A stretch of 64,000 bases of DNA, taken from the NCBI RefSeq assembly GCF_002220365.1, contig NZ_MTHB01000209.1, positions 1-64,000 on the forward strand, in the 5' to 3' direction. This document shows positions 25,379 to 34,470 of the stretch, in pieces. Below the pieces are notes generated by a model, which saw only the letters and a program-made list of their open reading frames with translations, did not search any database and was not told where the DNA came from. The translations under genes and the position numbers were made by a program. This DNA is from Caballeronia sordidicola (GTDB taxonomy: Bacteria; Pseudomonadota; Gammaproteobacteria; Burkholderiales; Burkholderiaceae). Positions within the stretch are counted from its first letter, which is position 1; the number at the start of each line of letters is the position of its first letter.

Positions 25379-26695
25379 ATGAACACGGTAGATCTGACGA
25401 CAACCTACGACGAAGACCGGGTAATCCGGCGACGCGCCATTGTCGCGACCGTATTGGGTAATGGCTTCGAATGGTTCGACTTCATGGTGTACGGCTTTTT
25501 TGCCATCACGATCGCCAAGCTTTTTTTCCCGACCGGCAACGACCTGAGTTCGTTGATGCTGTCGGTGGCGACCTTCGGCGTCGGCTTTCTGGTCCGCCCA
25601 TTCGGGGGCATCCTGATCGGCATTTACGCGGATCGAGCTGGCCGCAAGGCGGCTCTGTCACTGACCATTCTATTGATGTGCGCGGGCACCGCGCTGATCG
25701 GCCTCGCCCCAACTTACTCGCAGATCGGCGTCGCCGCGCCTTGCCTGATCGTGATTGCACGGCTGCTCCAGGGGTTTTCCGCCGGCGGGGAAATGGGCAC
25801 GGCGACCGCGTTCCTGACCGAACATGCTCCGAAGGGAAAGAAAGCCTATTACTCCAGCTGGATCCAGACGAGCATTGGCTTCGCCGTGCTGCTCGGCGCA
25901 TGTTTCGGCACGGGTATCACGCTCGGACTCTCGGCGCAGGATGTCGAAAGCTGGGGTTGGAGAATTCCGTTTCTGTCCGGTTTGCTGATCGGACCGATCG
26001 GTTTCTTCATCCGGCGCAACCTCGAGGAAACGCCCGTCTTTCTCAACGCCACTGACAAGTCCAAGACGCCGCTTGCCGACGTGCTGCGCGACTATCCACG
26101 GCAGACGTTCGCGAGCTTCGCGATGGTCGTGCTGTGGACCGTGTGTATCTACGTCATCCTCTTCTACATGCCGACGTTCTCGGTCAAGGTGCTCAAACTG
26201 CAGCAGTCAGCCTCCTTCATCGCGGCGATGGTGGGCGGCGTGGTGATTACGGTTTGTTCGCCGATCACCGGCTGGTGGTCCGACAAGATCGGCAGGAAAT
26301 GGCTCCTGGCGTGTTCAGCGGCGGCCATGCTTCTACTCGCGTGGCCGATGTTCGCGATGATCGTGTCATCCCCGTCGCTCGCCACGTTATGCATCTTTCA
26401 GGCCGTATTCGGCGTGCTGATTGCGATCTACACCGGCCCGATTCTCGCCGCGCTCTCCGAAACGTTTCCGACGAAGGTATTGTCTACCGGCCTGTCGGTC
26501 GCGTACAACCTCGCTGTCATGACGTTTGGCGGTTTTGCTTCGCTGATTCTGACCTGGCTGATCAGCAAGACCGGCACGGCCATGGCGCCCGCGTTCTATG
26601 TGATGTTCGCGGCTGCTTTCAGCCTGTTCGGCGTGTTGTTCGGTTACCGGCAACCTGTCGCGAGCAGATCACCCGACTTGGCCATGCCCTGCTAG
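25379..26695 (+). CDS. MFS transporter, metabolite:H+ symporter (MHS) family
   Basis: A 438-residue 12-helix importer similar to ProP/KgtP/ShiA-type symporters. The N-terminal motif TVLGNGFEWFDFMVYGFFA is typical of MHS members, followed by the loop 2-3 motif ADRAGRKAALS and the loop 8-9 counterpart SDKIGRKWLL. FSAGGEMGTATAFLTEHAP matches the TM4-TM5 family signature. The ATG at 25379 is chosen because GGGAG lies at 25369-25373. It probably imports the substrate of the amidohydrolase encoded divergently. The PucR-type regulator follows 29 bases later on the same strand. Confidence 0.9.
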   Translation: MNTVDLTTTYDEDRVIRRRAIVATVLGNGFEWFDFMVYGFFAITIAKLFFPTGNDLSSLMLSVATFGVGFLVRPFGGILIGIYADRAGRKAALSLTILLMCAGTALIGLAPTYSQIGVAAPCLIVIARLLQGFSAGGEMGTATAFLTEHAPKGKKAYYSSWIQTSIGFAVLLGACFGTGITLGLSAQDVESWGWRIPFLSGLLIGPIGFFIRRNLEETPVFLNATDKSKTPLADVLRDYPRQTFASFAMVVLWTVCIYVILFYMPTFSVKVLKLQQSASFIAAMVGGVVITVCSPITGWWSDKIGRKWLLACSAAAMLLLAWPMFAMIVSSPSLATLCIFQAVFGVLIAIYTGPILAALSETFPTKVLSTGLSVAYNLAVMTFGGFASLILTWLISKTGTAMAPAFYVMFAAAFSLFGVLFGYRQPVASRSPDLAMPC

Positions 26696-26724
26696 CGCTT
26701 CACGCTGCGTTTTTACGGAAAAAA

Positions 26725-28293
26725 ATGAAACTGGATACCGCGATCAGGGAGACGATATTACGTGACGCCGAAGTGGTGGCGGGTTCGCAGACGCTGGACC
26801 GGGAGATCACGTGGGTTCACATGGTCGACCATCCCGACATTGCGCAATGGGTGAAGCCGGGTGAACTATTGCTGACGACCGGATACAACTGGCCAAGTGA
26901 TGAGGTTTCCTCACGAAATCTGGTCAGAAACCTCAACAAGGTGGGGCTTGCGGGCGTGGTTCTCGCCGTGCCCCACTTTCGCGAACACTTCCCGCCTGAG
27001 GCGCTTGAAGAGGCCAACCGGGTTGGCCTGCCGCTTCTCGAACTGCCCTGGGATGTCCCCTTCAGCGAGGTCACTCACGAAATACTCGCGAAGATCATCA
27101 ACTTCCAGGGCAACATCATCGAGCGGTCCGAAAAACTGCACCGGGCACTCACCAACGCGGCCGTCTCAGCGACAAGCCTGTCGGACATCGCAGCCGCGCT
27201 GACCAGCCTGCTGGGGCGCTTCGTGACATTCACCGATCCGGCTGGCGGCATCCTGGGTGGATCGGATTCGGTCGAAGCACTCACTGTGCTCGAACCTCAG
27301 TTCGTTGCTGCGGTGCAGGGTGGCTCGCTGCCTGCCGACTTCACGGTAATGCAACGGCCGTTCGTGGTGGTGTTCGCTACGGAGGCAGCGCTGCTGCATC
27401 GCATCGTCTTCCCCGTACGTCTGCACGATACCGTCGTCGCACTCATCTGGCTCGATCTTGCAGGCAACGAAACCCAGGAGCTCGATGCGCGTGCAATCGA
27501 ACATGCAAGCATGGTCGCAGCGCTGCACATGATGCACCAGCGGCAACTTGCACAACAGGAAGACCGCCTTGGGTATGCGCTTGTTGCCGGCCTTCTGGAC
27601 GGCGAATTTTCAGCGTCAGCCGGTGCCCTCGAACGCGCCCGGGTGTGTGGCTGGAGCGATTCAAAAGCTTATCGCGTGTGCCTGGTTCTGCTCGACGAGC
27701 CCATCCCTCTGACGACAGAAGGGCTTGAACGACGCGAGCGCTGGGTCGAGTCGCTCAAGCGCCAGTTGCGTGCAAGGAAGCTCCCCGAGCTCATCGCGAT
27801 ATGGCTGAACCAGATTAAATTTATTGTTCCGGAAGACGCATCGACTACGTCATTGTGGGAAGCGCTGTCAGATAAACGCTCGGCCATGGCGATCAGCCGG
27901 ATTCACACTGGCGTGAAAGGTATGGCCGTTGGGGCGCAGGATGTAGACGCGCTCGTGCCGACATTGCGCCCCGGACGCCTGCATCAATTCGACGAAATTC
28001 TTTTCCCTCGCGCGTTGATGGGGGACCCGAATGCTCGCGATCTGCTCATCGAGCGACTGATCGGCCCGCTCTCGGAGAAACGGCGCGGAGAGTCGCTGCT
28101 GGAAACATTGTGCAACCTCGCGGACGAGGGTTTCCAGCTCGCCAACACGGCGAAGGCGCTCGGCATTCATATCAGCACGCTGCGTTATCGCGTTGAGCGC
28201 ATCGAAAGCACGCTGAAGCTGTCGCTCGAAGATCCAAAGGTGCGGTTTCAGCTGCAAGTAGCGGTAGCGCTGTATCGACTTCGAGAAGACTAA
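26725..28293 (+). CDS. PucR-family transcriptional regulator
   Basis: A 522-residue regulator. The N-terminal PucR domain (about 1-125) begins MKLDTAIRETILRDAEVVAG and holds WVHMVDHPDIAQWVKPGELLLTTGY. A GAF-like middle section follows, and the C-terminal PucR helix-turn-helix reads LANTAKALGIHISTLRYRVERI (about 470-491). Family members respond to purine or amine catabolites. The ATG at 26725 fits the domain start; a longer in-frame opening overlaps the transporter gene and is rejected. It follows the MFS gene by 29 bases and precedes an aminotransferase gene, so it probably controls this catabolic region. Confidence 0.92.
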   Translation: MKLDTAIRETILRDAEVVAGSQTLDREITWVHMVDHPDIAQWVKPGELLLTTGYNWPSDEVSSRNLVRNLNKVGLAGVVLAVPHFREHFPPEALEEANRVGLPLLELPWDVPFSEVTHEILAKIINFQGNIIERSEKLHRALTNAAVSATSLSDIAAALTSLLGRFVTFTDPAGGILGGSDSVEALTVLEPQFVAAVQGGSLPADFTVMQRPFVVVFATEAALLHRIVFPVRLHDTVVALIWLDLAGNETQELDARAIEHASMVAALHMMHQRQLAQQEDRLGYALVAGLLDGEFSASAGALERARVCGWSDSKAYRVCLVLLDEPIPLTTEGLERRERWVESLKRQLRARKLPELIAIWLNQIKFIVPEDASTTSLWEALSDKRSAMAISRIHTGVKGMAVGAQDVDALVPTLRPGRLHQFDEILFPRALMGDPNARDLLIERLIGPLSEKRRGESLLETLCNLADEGFQLANTAKALGIHISTLRYRVERIESTLKLSLEDPKVRFQLQVAVALYRLRED

Positions 28294-28459
28294 CTGGCTT
28301 TTTTCATACGCTCCGTAGGATGACCGCCGCCCTGTTTCACGTTTTAATCTGAGAAACCGGCTCAGCTGTTTGCCTCGCGATACGCGCGTCGCCCGTCAAC
28401 ATGAACGACAGGGAACGCGAGCCGGCACACTCAAGCACTTTCGAAACGAGGTCACCTCC

Positions 28460-29854
28460 ATGTCGATCCAGTCACTCACCGAAGCCGACCGCAAGCATCT
28501 GATCCACCCGGTCGTCAGTTATCGCGCACATGAAGCACGCGGCGTCACCATTCTCGAGTCCGGCCGCGGCGCTTATCTGCGCGACGCAAACGGTAATGAA
28601 CTGCTGGATGCCTTCGCCGGGTTGTGGTGCGTCAATGTCGGTTACGGGCAGGACAGCATCGTCAAAGTCGCGTCTGAGCAGATGGCCCGCCTGCCCTACG
28701 CCACCGGCTATTTTCATTTCGGCTCGGAGCCGGCAATCGAACTTGCGGAACAACTCGTCAGCCGGGCTCCCAAGTCCTTGCAACACGTCTATTTCACACT
28801 CGGCGGCTCCGATGCGGTGGACTCGGCAATCCGCTTCATCACGCACTTCTACAACGCGACGAATCGTCCGTCGAAAAAGCACGTCATTGCGCTCGAACGG
28901 GGTTATCACGGGTCATCGTCCGTCGGTGCCGGCCTGACCGCGATTGCGAGCTTCCATCGCAACTTCGACGTACCGCTGCCCACCCAGCACCATATCCCAT
29001 CGCCCTATCCTTATCGCAGCGCGACACCTGACGATCCGCAGGCGATCATCGCGGCTTCAGTCGCCGCCCTCGAAGCCAAGGTTGCAAAACTCGGTGCCGA
29101 AAACGTCGCGGCATTCTTCTGCGAACCGGTGCAGGGTTCCGGTGGCGTCATCGTGCCGCCTGCAGGATGGCTCAAGGCAATGAGTGAAGCTTGCCGCAAG
29201 CTCGATATCCTGTTCGTGGCCGACGAAGTAATCACCGCGTTCGGGCGCACCGGCCCCCTCTTCGCGTGCGAGACTGAAGGCGTTGAACCGGACTTGATGA
29301 CCGTCGCCAAAGGCTTGACCGCCGGCTACGCGCCCATGGGTGCCGTGCTGATCTCGGACGCGGTCTATCAGGGCATAGCGGACGGCGCGGATAAGTCGGT
29401 TGTGATCGGCCACGGCCAGACGTATTCCGCGCATCCGGTCAGTGCCGCGATCGGACTCGAAGTCATGCGCCTGTATCACGAGGGCGGTTTGCTGGCCAAC
29501 GGCATCGTGCAAGCGCCGCACTTCGCAAATGGGCTTGACGCGTTGTTGACGCATCCGCTAGTGGGTGACGCGCGCCATATCGGATTGCTCGGCGCGCTCG
29601 AACTGGTGTCGGACAAAGATACCAGACAAGGATTCGATGCGTCGCTCAAGCTGCCTGAACGCATCTTCGAAACCGCGTACAAAAACAAGATCATATTCCG
29701 CGCGTTCGGCGACAACATCCTCGGTTTTGCGCCCGCACTCTGCTACACGCAGGACGACTTCGCGTTGATGTTCGAGCGTGTCAAGAAGACGCTCGACGAT
29801 TTGCTCGAACATGCCGATGTGCGAGCGGCATTACGCAGCAAAGCCATCGCTTAA
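28460..29854 (+). CDS. class III (omega) aminotransferase
   Basis: A 464-residue PLP enzyme. The internal aldimine lysine is Lys284 in TVAKGLTAGYAPMG, the pyridine-ring aspartate is Asp255 in LFVADEVITAFGRTG, and GGSDAVDSAIR and the HGQTYSAHP motif fit the subclass of amine:pyruvate and polyamine or beta-alanine transaminases. ATG at 28460 is preceded by GAGG and gives the family N-terminus; an upstream in-frame opening to 28370 is less likely. It probably removes the amino group of an amine released by the amidohydrolase pathway (inference). Convergent with an Lrp-type gene. Confidence 0.92.
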   Translation: MSIQSLTEADRKHLIHPVVSYRAHEARGVTILESGRGAYLRDANGNELLDAFAGLWCVNVGYGQDSIVKVASEQMARLPYATGYFHFGSEPAIELAEQLVSRAPKSLQHVYFTLGGSDAVDSAIRFITHFYNATNRPSKKHVIALERGYHGSSSVGAGLTAIASFHRNFDVPLPTQHHIPSPYPYRSATPDDPQAIIAASVAALEAKVAKLGAENVAAFFCEPVQGSGGVIVPPAGWLKAMSEACRKLDILFVADEVITAFGRTGPLFACETEGVEPDLMTVAKGLTAGYAPMGAVLISDAVYQGIADGADKSVVIGHGQTYSAHPVSAAIGLEVMRLYHEGGLLANGIVQAPHFANGLDALLTHPLVGDARHIGLLGALELVSDKDTRQGFDASLKLPERIFETAYKNKIIFRAFGDNILGFAPALCYTQDDFALMFERVKKTLDDLLEHADVRAALRSKAIA

Positions 29855-29945
29855 TCGATATACCTGATTACTACGGCTTCCTTATGGACGCCAACCGGAT
29901 GTCTTCACACCGGTGCGGCGCGATTGATTGCCGACGAGACGGACT

Positions 29946-30440
29946 TCATTGTTCGTCTGTCAGCAGTCTGTCCAACGGCGCGGCGTGCTTCACGAATGGC
30001 GACCTGATGACGATGTAGCTGAAGTACTTTTCGATGCCGATGTTGAGATCCAGCAGCTTTTCCACTACCTCCTGATAGTGGCCGATATTGCCGACGAGAA
30101 ACTTCAGCAGATAGTCATAACCTCCGCTGACCAGATGACATTCGATGATCTCGTCGATCTCCCGGACATTCGCTTCAAACCGGATGAAGTCCTCGCGTCG
30201 ATGGTCTTTCAGCATCACCTCGGTAAACACCGTTACCGTAGTCGTCAGCTTGGCAAGATTGAGATGTGCGCCGTAGCCTGCGATGATGCCCGACGATTCG
30301 AGCCGTTTGACACGCTGAAGGCATGGACTCGGCGACAGCCCGACTGCATTGGCCAGGTTTGCATTCGTTATATTGCCGTTCTTCTGCAGTTCCGCCAGGA
30401 TCTTGATGTCGATCCGATCCAGTTTCTGTCGAGTGGTCAT
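29946..30440 (-). CDS. Lrp/AsnC-family transcriptional regulator
   Basis: A 164-residue regulator. The N-terminal winged helix-turn-helix (about 5-60) reads KLDRIDIKILAELQKNGNIT then LSPSPCLQRVKRLE, and the C-terminal RAM effector domain (about 70-150) contains IECHLVSGGYDYLLKFLVGNIGHY. Such proteins sense amino acids and regulate nearby catabolic genes. It lies on the minus strand 43 bases after a HAD hydrolase gene and faces the aminotransferase gene, so control of either set is plausible. Confidence 0.93.
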   Translation of the reverse strand: MTTRQKLDRIDIKILAELQKNGNITNANLANAVGLSPSPCLQRVKRLESSGIIAGYGAHLNLAKLTTTVTVFTEVMLKDHRREDFIRFEANVREIDEIIECHLVSGGYDYLLKFLVGNIGHYQEVVEKLLDLNIGIEKYFSYIVIRSPFVKHAAPLDRLLTDEQ

Positions 30441-30483
30441 ATGGTGCTCTCGCGTCCGGTGATTTTTCAGGCGGGTCTGTCTG

Positions 30484-31209
30484 TCACCCTCTGCTGAGCT
30501 CTTCGTGGTGCGCCTTCACCAGTTGCGCCATGCTCGTGAACTTGAACTCAACCGACGGCTCATTGACCGTGCGCATGGTGGCGCCAAAACCCCTTTGCTC
30601 GAATCGACGGTAGATCCAGCACGATTTTATGCCGAGCTCGGCCGCCGGTTCGTGATCGTGAAAAATGCTGTCCGCAATGTGCAGCGTCTCTTCCTTGCGC
30701 ACGCCAAGGGAAGGAAGGATATCAAGCATGTAATCGAAATTTCGATGAGAGGGCTTATACGAACCGACATCTTCCGCTGTGATAACCGCGTCGAAGTCTA
30801 CTTGCAGCATCGACCTGCTACTCGCGAAACTTTCATTGTCAACGTTGGACAGGATGATCAGCTTGAAGTACTTCTTGAGATATTGAAGCGTACTCGCGGA
30901 GTCGGGGAAAGCAGGCCACTGCCCCACTGACCGTCCGTATGCTTCAGCCTCGTCCCTCGTATAGGGAACGCCCCATTCCTCTGCGAGCCGTTTGAAGACG
31001 ACCGCGAGCAACTCCCTGTATGGCATCTCGGGCGTATAGCGCTGCTGACCGGCCTCGTGACGCGCATGCGCTTCAAGCACATCGTCACGCGTCAACGGCT
31101 TCTCAAGGCGTTTGATCAGAGGCGTGAGACTCGTCGTTATACCGCGTTCCCAGTCGATCAACGTGCCGTAACAATCGAAGGTGAGCGCCCTGAAATCAGT
31201 GAGTCGCAC
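30484..31209 (-). CDS. HAD hydrolase, haloacid dehalogenase type II-like, copy 1
   Basis: A 241-residue HAD-superfamily hydrolase. The nucleophile motif FDCYGTLIDW puts the catalytic Asp at 12; motif II is ILSNVDNE, motif III lysine is in GSYKPSHRNFDYML and motif IV in HIADSIFHDHEPA. A helical cap lies at about 18-95. It resembles L-2-haloacid dehalogenases, but the Ser/Asn/Asp trio diagnostic of them at motif IV is not preserved, so phosphatase activity is also possible. GTG start with GGGAGG (reverse strand) five bases before. Twin of the gene at 31328. Confidence 0.85.
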   Translation of the reverse strand: MRLTDFRALTFDCYGTLIDWERGITTSLTPLIKRLEKPLTRDDVLEAHARHEAGQQRYTPEMPYRELLAVVFKRLAEEWGVPYTRDEAEAYGRSVGQWPAFPDSASTLQYLKKYFKLIILSNVDNESFASSRSMLQVDFDAVITAEDVGSYKPSHRNFDYMLDILPSLGVRKEETLHIADSIFHDHEPAAELGIKSCWIYRRFEQRGFGATMRTVNEPSVEFKFTSMAQLVKAHHEELSRG

Positions 31210-31327
31210 TTGAACCTCCCAAGAAAATAAATCACATTGGACTGCGCGGCCCGCAATGTGCCGCGCAACGTCCTCTATCTCTTGCCGGGCGAGTTCGAAT
31301 CGGCGCGGCGGCAGACCCTATCAGGCG

Positions 31328-32053
31328 TTACTTTTGCAGCAAGGCTTCCTGATGCGCTTTCACCAGGCCAGCCATATTGTTGAAGCGGAAGTCCACCTTG
31401 GGCTGCTGACCCGGATTCATTGTCGCACCGAAGCCTTCCTGATCGTGGCGGCGATAAATCCAGCACGATGCCAGGCCAAATTCGTTTGCGGGTTTGTGAT
31501 CGTGAAACAGGCTCTCGGCGGTATGCAAGATTGCTTCCTTCTTGATCCCGCGCTCGCCAAGCTTGTCCAGCATGTATTCGAAATTACGCGGCGACGGCTT
31601 GTACGAACCGACGTCTTCGGCCGTGATGATCGCGTCGAACTCGACCTGCAGCTTCGCATTGCTGTAGGTGAAGCTTTCGTTATCGATGTTCGACAGGATA
31701 ACCAGCTTATAATGCTTCTTGAGGTATTGCAGCGCGCTTACCGAATCTTCGAAAGCTGGCCAATTCTGCACTGACTTCCCATACGCTACGCAATCACCGA
31801 GCGTGAACGGCACCTGCCATTCTTCGGCCAGTCGTTTGTACACGATCGGCAGCAGTTCCTGATACCGCTTGGCAGGGGTGTATTTCTGCTGCGAGGATTC
31901 GTGGCGTGCATGAGCCTCAAGAACCTGATCGCGCGTCAGCGGCTGCTTGACGCGCTCAAGAAGAGGACGCAGACCTTGGAAGATCCCGGTCTCCCAGTCA
32001 ATCAAGGTCCCATAGCAGTCAAACGTCAGCGTATCGAAGTCGGTGAGTTTCAT
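31328..32053 (-). CDS. HAD hydrolase, haloacid dehalogenase type II-like, copy 2
   Basis: A second 241-residue HAD protein, the same length as copy 1 and alike throughout: FDCYGTLIDWETGI, LEAHARHESSQQKYTP, LQYLKKHYKLVILSNIDNESF, EDVGSYKPSPRNFEYML and HTAESLFHDHKPANE. The pair clearly arose by tandem duplication. The first gene of the minus-strand set, it is divergent from a DMT transporter gene. Automatic names call it haloacid dehalogenase; the substrate is unknown. Confidence 0.86.
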   Translation of the reverse strand: MKLTDFDTLTFDCYGTLIDWETGIFQGLRPLLERVKQPLTRDQVLEAHARHESSQQKYTPAKRYQELLPIVYKRLAEEWQVPFTLGDCVAYGKSVQNWPAFEDSVSALQYLKKHYKLVILSNIDNESFTYSNAKLQVEFDAIITAEDVGSYKPSPRNFEYMLDKLGERGIKKEAILHTAESLFHDHKPANEFGLASCWIYRRHDQEGFGATMNPGQQPKVDFRFNNMAGLVKAHQEALLQK

Positions 32054-32167
32054 AACAAGTTGCCCTCAGTTGTTCACAGGATGAACTCACAGTGTATTGA
32101 CTCGTGGCAGCAGCCGTTACTGATGTCGAGATCGGCGTCGGCAGTTGATTTCGTGCGATAGCGGCCC

Positions 32168-32186
32168 GGCAGCAGATTCTGCTGCC
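32168..32186. promoter_or_regulatory. perfect palindrome in the divergent HAD/DMT promoter region
   Basis: GGCAGCAGA-T-TCTGCTGCC is a perfect 9-bp inverted repeat with a single central base, 36 bases before the transporter start. A half-site GGCAGCAG recurs at about 32106-32113. Shape and place suggest a dimeric repressor site (the Lrp-type protein nearby is one candidate), but no binder is known. Confidence 0.5.
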
Positions 32187-32221
32187 ACGTTTTCAACCTC
32201 GCGAATTGGAGCCGATGAACC

Positions 32222-33250
32222 TTGATTGACCTGTATTCCGTCACCGGACCCTCTGCTGCTCTCTACTATTTTACTGGCAAGATACCGCGCCGCGCCCCCT
32301 GCGCTACGCAGGATGACTCGCAAGAAGACATACCGCAGAGTCAAGCGTTTTGGGGGATCCTGTCGATGGCTTTATTCGGAGTCGCGCTCACGGTGCTGAT
32401 GTGGAGCACGCTTGCATCATGCGTGGTCGTGCTCGGTCATCTACCGACCCTATTCGTCAACGGAATCGCCCTGACGGTGGGTGGTTTGCTCGGATTACCA
32501 TGGGCGCGCGACTGGCGGATGCCTCCGCTACTCGCTGTCGTTGGGTCTGCCTGCATGTTTGCATACCATGTCGTCTATTTTTACGCGCTCCAACTTGGTG
32601 ACCCGGTCGGAGTCAGCCTGATCCACTATCTGTGGCCGATTCTGATCGTCCTTCTTTCCCCAGTCTTCACGCGCGACGTCCGTGTCAGCTGCCGCCATCT
32701 CGTGCCGCCCGCCATAGGATTCGCGGGCGCAATCCTGGCCTGCTTCGCATCTTGGGGCACGGCATCCGGAAGCGGAGCAGGTTCGACGACGTTGGGGATA
32801 AGCCATGCCGGGATCGCGGCGACGTGCGTCGCTTACGCGCTGGCGCTGCTATCAGCATTTGCCTGGGCCGCCTATTCGCTGCTGGGCACCCGCTATCGGC
32901 AAGTCCCCAGTCACTCCGTTGGGCTTTTCTGTTTGAGCGCCGGCCTCGGGTGCCTTGCACTCTATTTTTCAAGGTCTTCGTGGCCGCATGTGACGATGAC
33001 CGATGCCAGTGTTCTTATGTACATGGGGTTAGGACCGATGGGCGGCGCGTTTTACCTCTGGGATTTTGCAATGAAGCGCGGTGATCCGCGCAAGACAGCT
33101 GTCCTAAGCTATGCGATCCCGGTTCTGTCTACCCTCTTCCTGTCGGTTTATCTGCATGTCCCAATGAGCGCGATGCTGTGGGCCGGTGCCCTTCTGGTGA
33201 CGGTGTCCGTGGCGATGGCATCACGCAGCCATACACGGCCTGGCGACTGA
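32222..33250 (+). CDS. DMT-superfamily (EamA) transporter
   Basis: A membrane protein of up to 342 residues with about ten hydrophobic helices in two EamA repeats, starting near residue 42 (FWGILSMALFGVALTVLMW) and ending GALLVTVSVAMAS. Relatives export amino acids, nucleosides or other small metabolites. Motifs such as DPVGVSLIHYLWPILIVLLSP and LGPMGGAFYLWDFAMKRGD are typical. The start is uncertain: TTG at 32222 has GGAG ten bases upstream but adds a hydrophilic leader of about 40 residues; the first in-frame ATG is at 32366, inside helix 1. Divergent from the twin HAD genes. Confidence 0.85.
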   Translation: MIDLYSVTGPSAALYYFTGKIPRRAPCATQDDSQEDIPQSQAFWGILSMALFGVALTVLMWSTLASCVVVLGHLPTLFVNGIALTVGGLLGLPWARDWRMPPLLAVVGSACMFAYHVVYFYALQLGDPVGVSLIHYLWPILIVLLSPVFTRDVRVSCRHLVPPAIGFAGAILACFASWGTASGSGAGSTTLGISHAGIAATCVAYALALLSAFAWAAYSLLGTRYRQVPSHSVGLFCLSAGLGCLALYFSRSSWPHVTMTDASVLMYMGLGPMGGAFYLWDFAMKRGDPRKTAVLSYAIPVLSTLFLSVYLHVPMSAMLWAGALLVTVSVAMASRSHTRPGD

Positions 33251-33390
33251 CCCATCATTGGCAAAGCTCGTCGAACTCGCCCACGGGGCGAACGATCTCC
33301 GCAACCTATCCGGTCCTCGCCGACAGACCTCCGGACCCTTGCCGGCGGCAATAGCATGGACGCCCCGCTTCAACACGGTACGCCGTTTCA

Positions 33391-34377
33391 TCAGACCTTC
33401 GCGAGATAGTCCGAGACATTGATCTTCTGCGGCAGGACACTGCGCGCCGCCAGCCAGTCCGCCGCTGTCTGCAGATCCTGCACGAAGGCTTTGTCGCCAA
33501 CGCCGTGCATGTTGAACTTGCGCTTCATGCTGCTGAGCGTATTGCGGACTTCGTCGCTGTAATGACCCTGCTGCTGGGCGATGGTCTCGGCTTCGAGCGA
33601 GTTGTCCGATGCCCATTGCGCTTCCTGTGCGTATGCGGCGTTGACTGCCTTCACCAGATCGGCGTTGTCCTCGGCGAACTTGCGCGTGGTCACATAGGAA
33701 TTGAAATCGATCTGGAAATCCAGGTCCCGCCCTTCGAGAAAGATGTTGTGGCCTTTGTAGTTCGCGCGCGCAATGTCCACGCCGGGACTCCACATCGACC
33801 ATGCATCGATCTTGCCTTGCGAGAATGCGGGCGCCGCGTCGGGCGGATTCAGATAAACAATCTTCACCGCATCGCGTGGCACCTTGTGTTTTTCGAGCGC
33901 GGCCACAAGCAGGAATTCGCCGAGTCCTGAACGATTCACCGCTACCGTCTTGCCCACCAGATCTTCCACCCGGTCAATACCCGATCCATCCTTCGCGATG
34001 ATCGCCGTGCTGCGCGGATCGACGACACAAAACTGCGTGAACACGAGTGGCGACCCCGCGATCATGGCAGCCAGCGCGGGTGTCGTGCTGCCGCCGAAGC
34101 TGAAGTCCGCGCTGCCGCCGGTGACCGCCGCGAGCGATGGCGCGTGATTGGGGAATGGTCCGATCCACTCCACTTTGACATTGTCTTTCGCGAGGGTTTT
34201 CTCGAATTCGCCACGGACTTTGGCGAGCATCGGCAAGCCGCCGAGTCCCCAGCCGAGGCGGACCGTGCCGGTTTTCCGGCTGCCGCAAGCGGTGAGGCCG
34301 GTGGCCAACGCCGATGCAGCCACGGTGGTTTGGAGGAAGCGGCGGCGCGACCAGATGGAGGAACTTGGATTTGACAT
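33391..34377 (-). CDS. ssuA: sulfonate-type ABC transporter substrate-binding lipoprotein
   Basis: A 328-residue SsuA/NMT1-type binding protein. The N-terminus carries a twin-arginine-like motif SRRRFLQ (10-16) followed by a hydrophobic stretch and the lipobox LTAC, so Cys31 is probably lipidated. Motifs GGSADFSFGGSTTPALAA, DLVGKTVAVNRSGLGEFLL and GKIDAWSMWSPGVDIA fit binding of aliphatic sulfonates or taurine-like compounds. ATG at 34377 is preferred over an upstream frame. It lies 93 bases after ssuB on the same strand, giving the order ssuC-ssuB-ssuA. No monooxygenase gene is adjacent. Confidence 0.88.
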   Translation of the reverse strand: MSNPSSSIWSRRRFLQTTVAASALATGLTACGSRKTGTVRLGWGLGGLPMLAKVRGEFEKTLAKDNVKVEWIGPFPNHAPSLAAVTGGSADFSFGGSTTPALAAMIAGSPLVFTQFCVVDPRSTAIIAKDGSGIDRVEDLVGKTVAVNRSGLGEFLLVAALEKHKVPRDAVKIVYLNPPDAAPAFSQGKIDAWSMWSPGVDIARANYKGHNIFLEGRDLDFQIDFNSYVTTRKFAEDNADLVKAVNAAYAQEAQWASDNSLEAETIAQQQGHYSDEVRNTLSSMKRKFNMHGVGDKAFVQDLQTAADWLAARSVLPQKINVSDYLAKV

Positions 34378-34470
34378 GACGAATTGGAGTCGAACAGATG
34401 AACGGAATCCCGCCCGCCGTTGAAGGCCGGCGAGAGGCAAGACAAATTGAATGGGATGAGACGCTGGGGA

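Noticed and set aside
26134..26724. Upstream extension of the PucR-type gene
   Set aside because: It runs out of frame through the MFS gene; the PucR domain begins exactly at the ATG at 26725.
30484..32053. Confident naming of the HAD pair as haloacid dehalogenases
   Set aside because: The nucleophile motif fits, but the diagnostic motif IV residues of L-2-haloacid dehalogenases are not kept, so only a family-level call is made.
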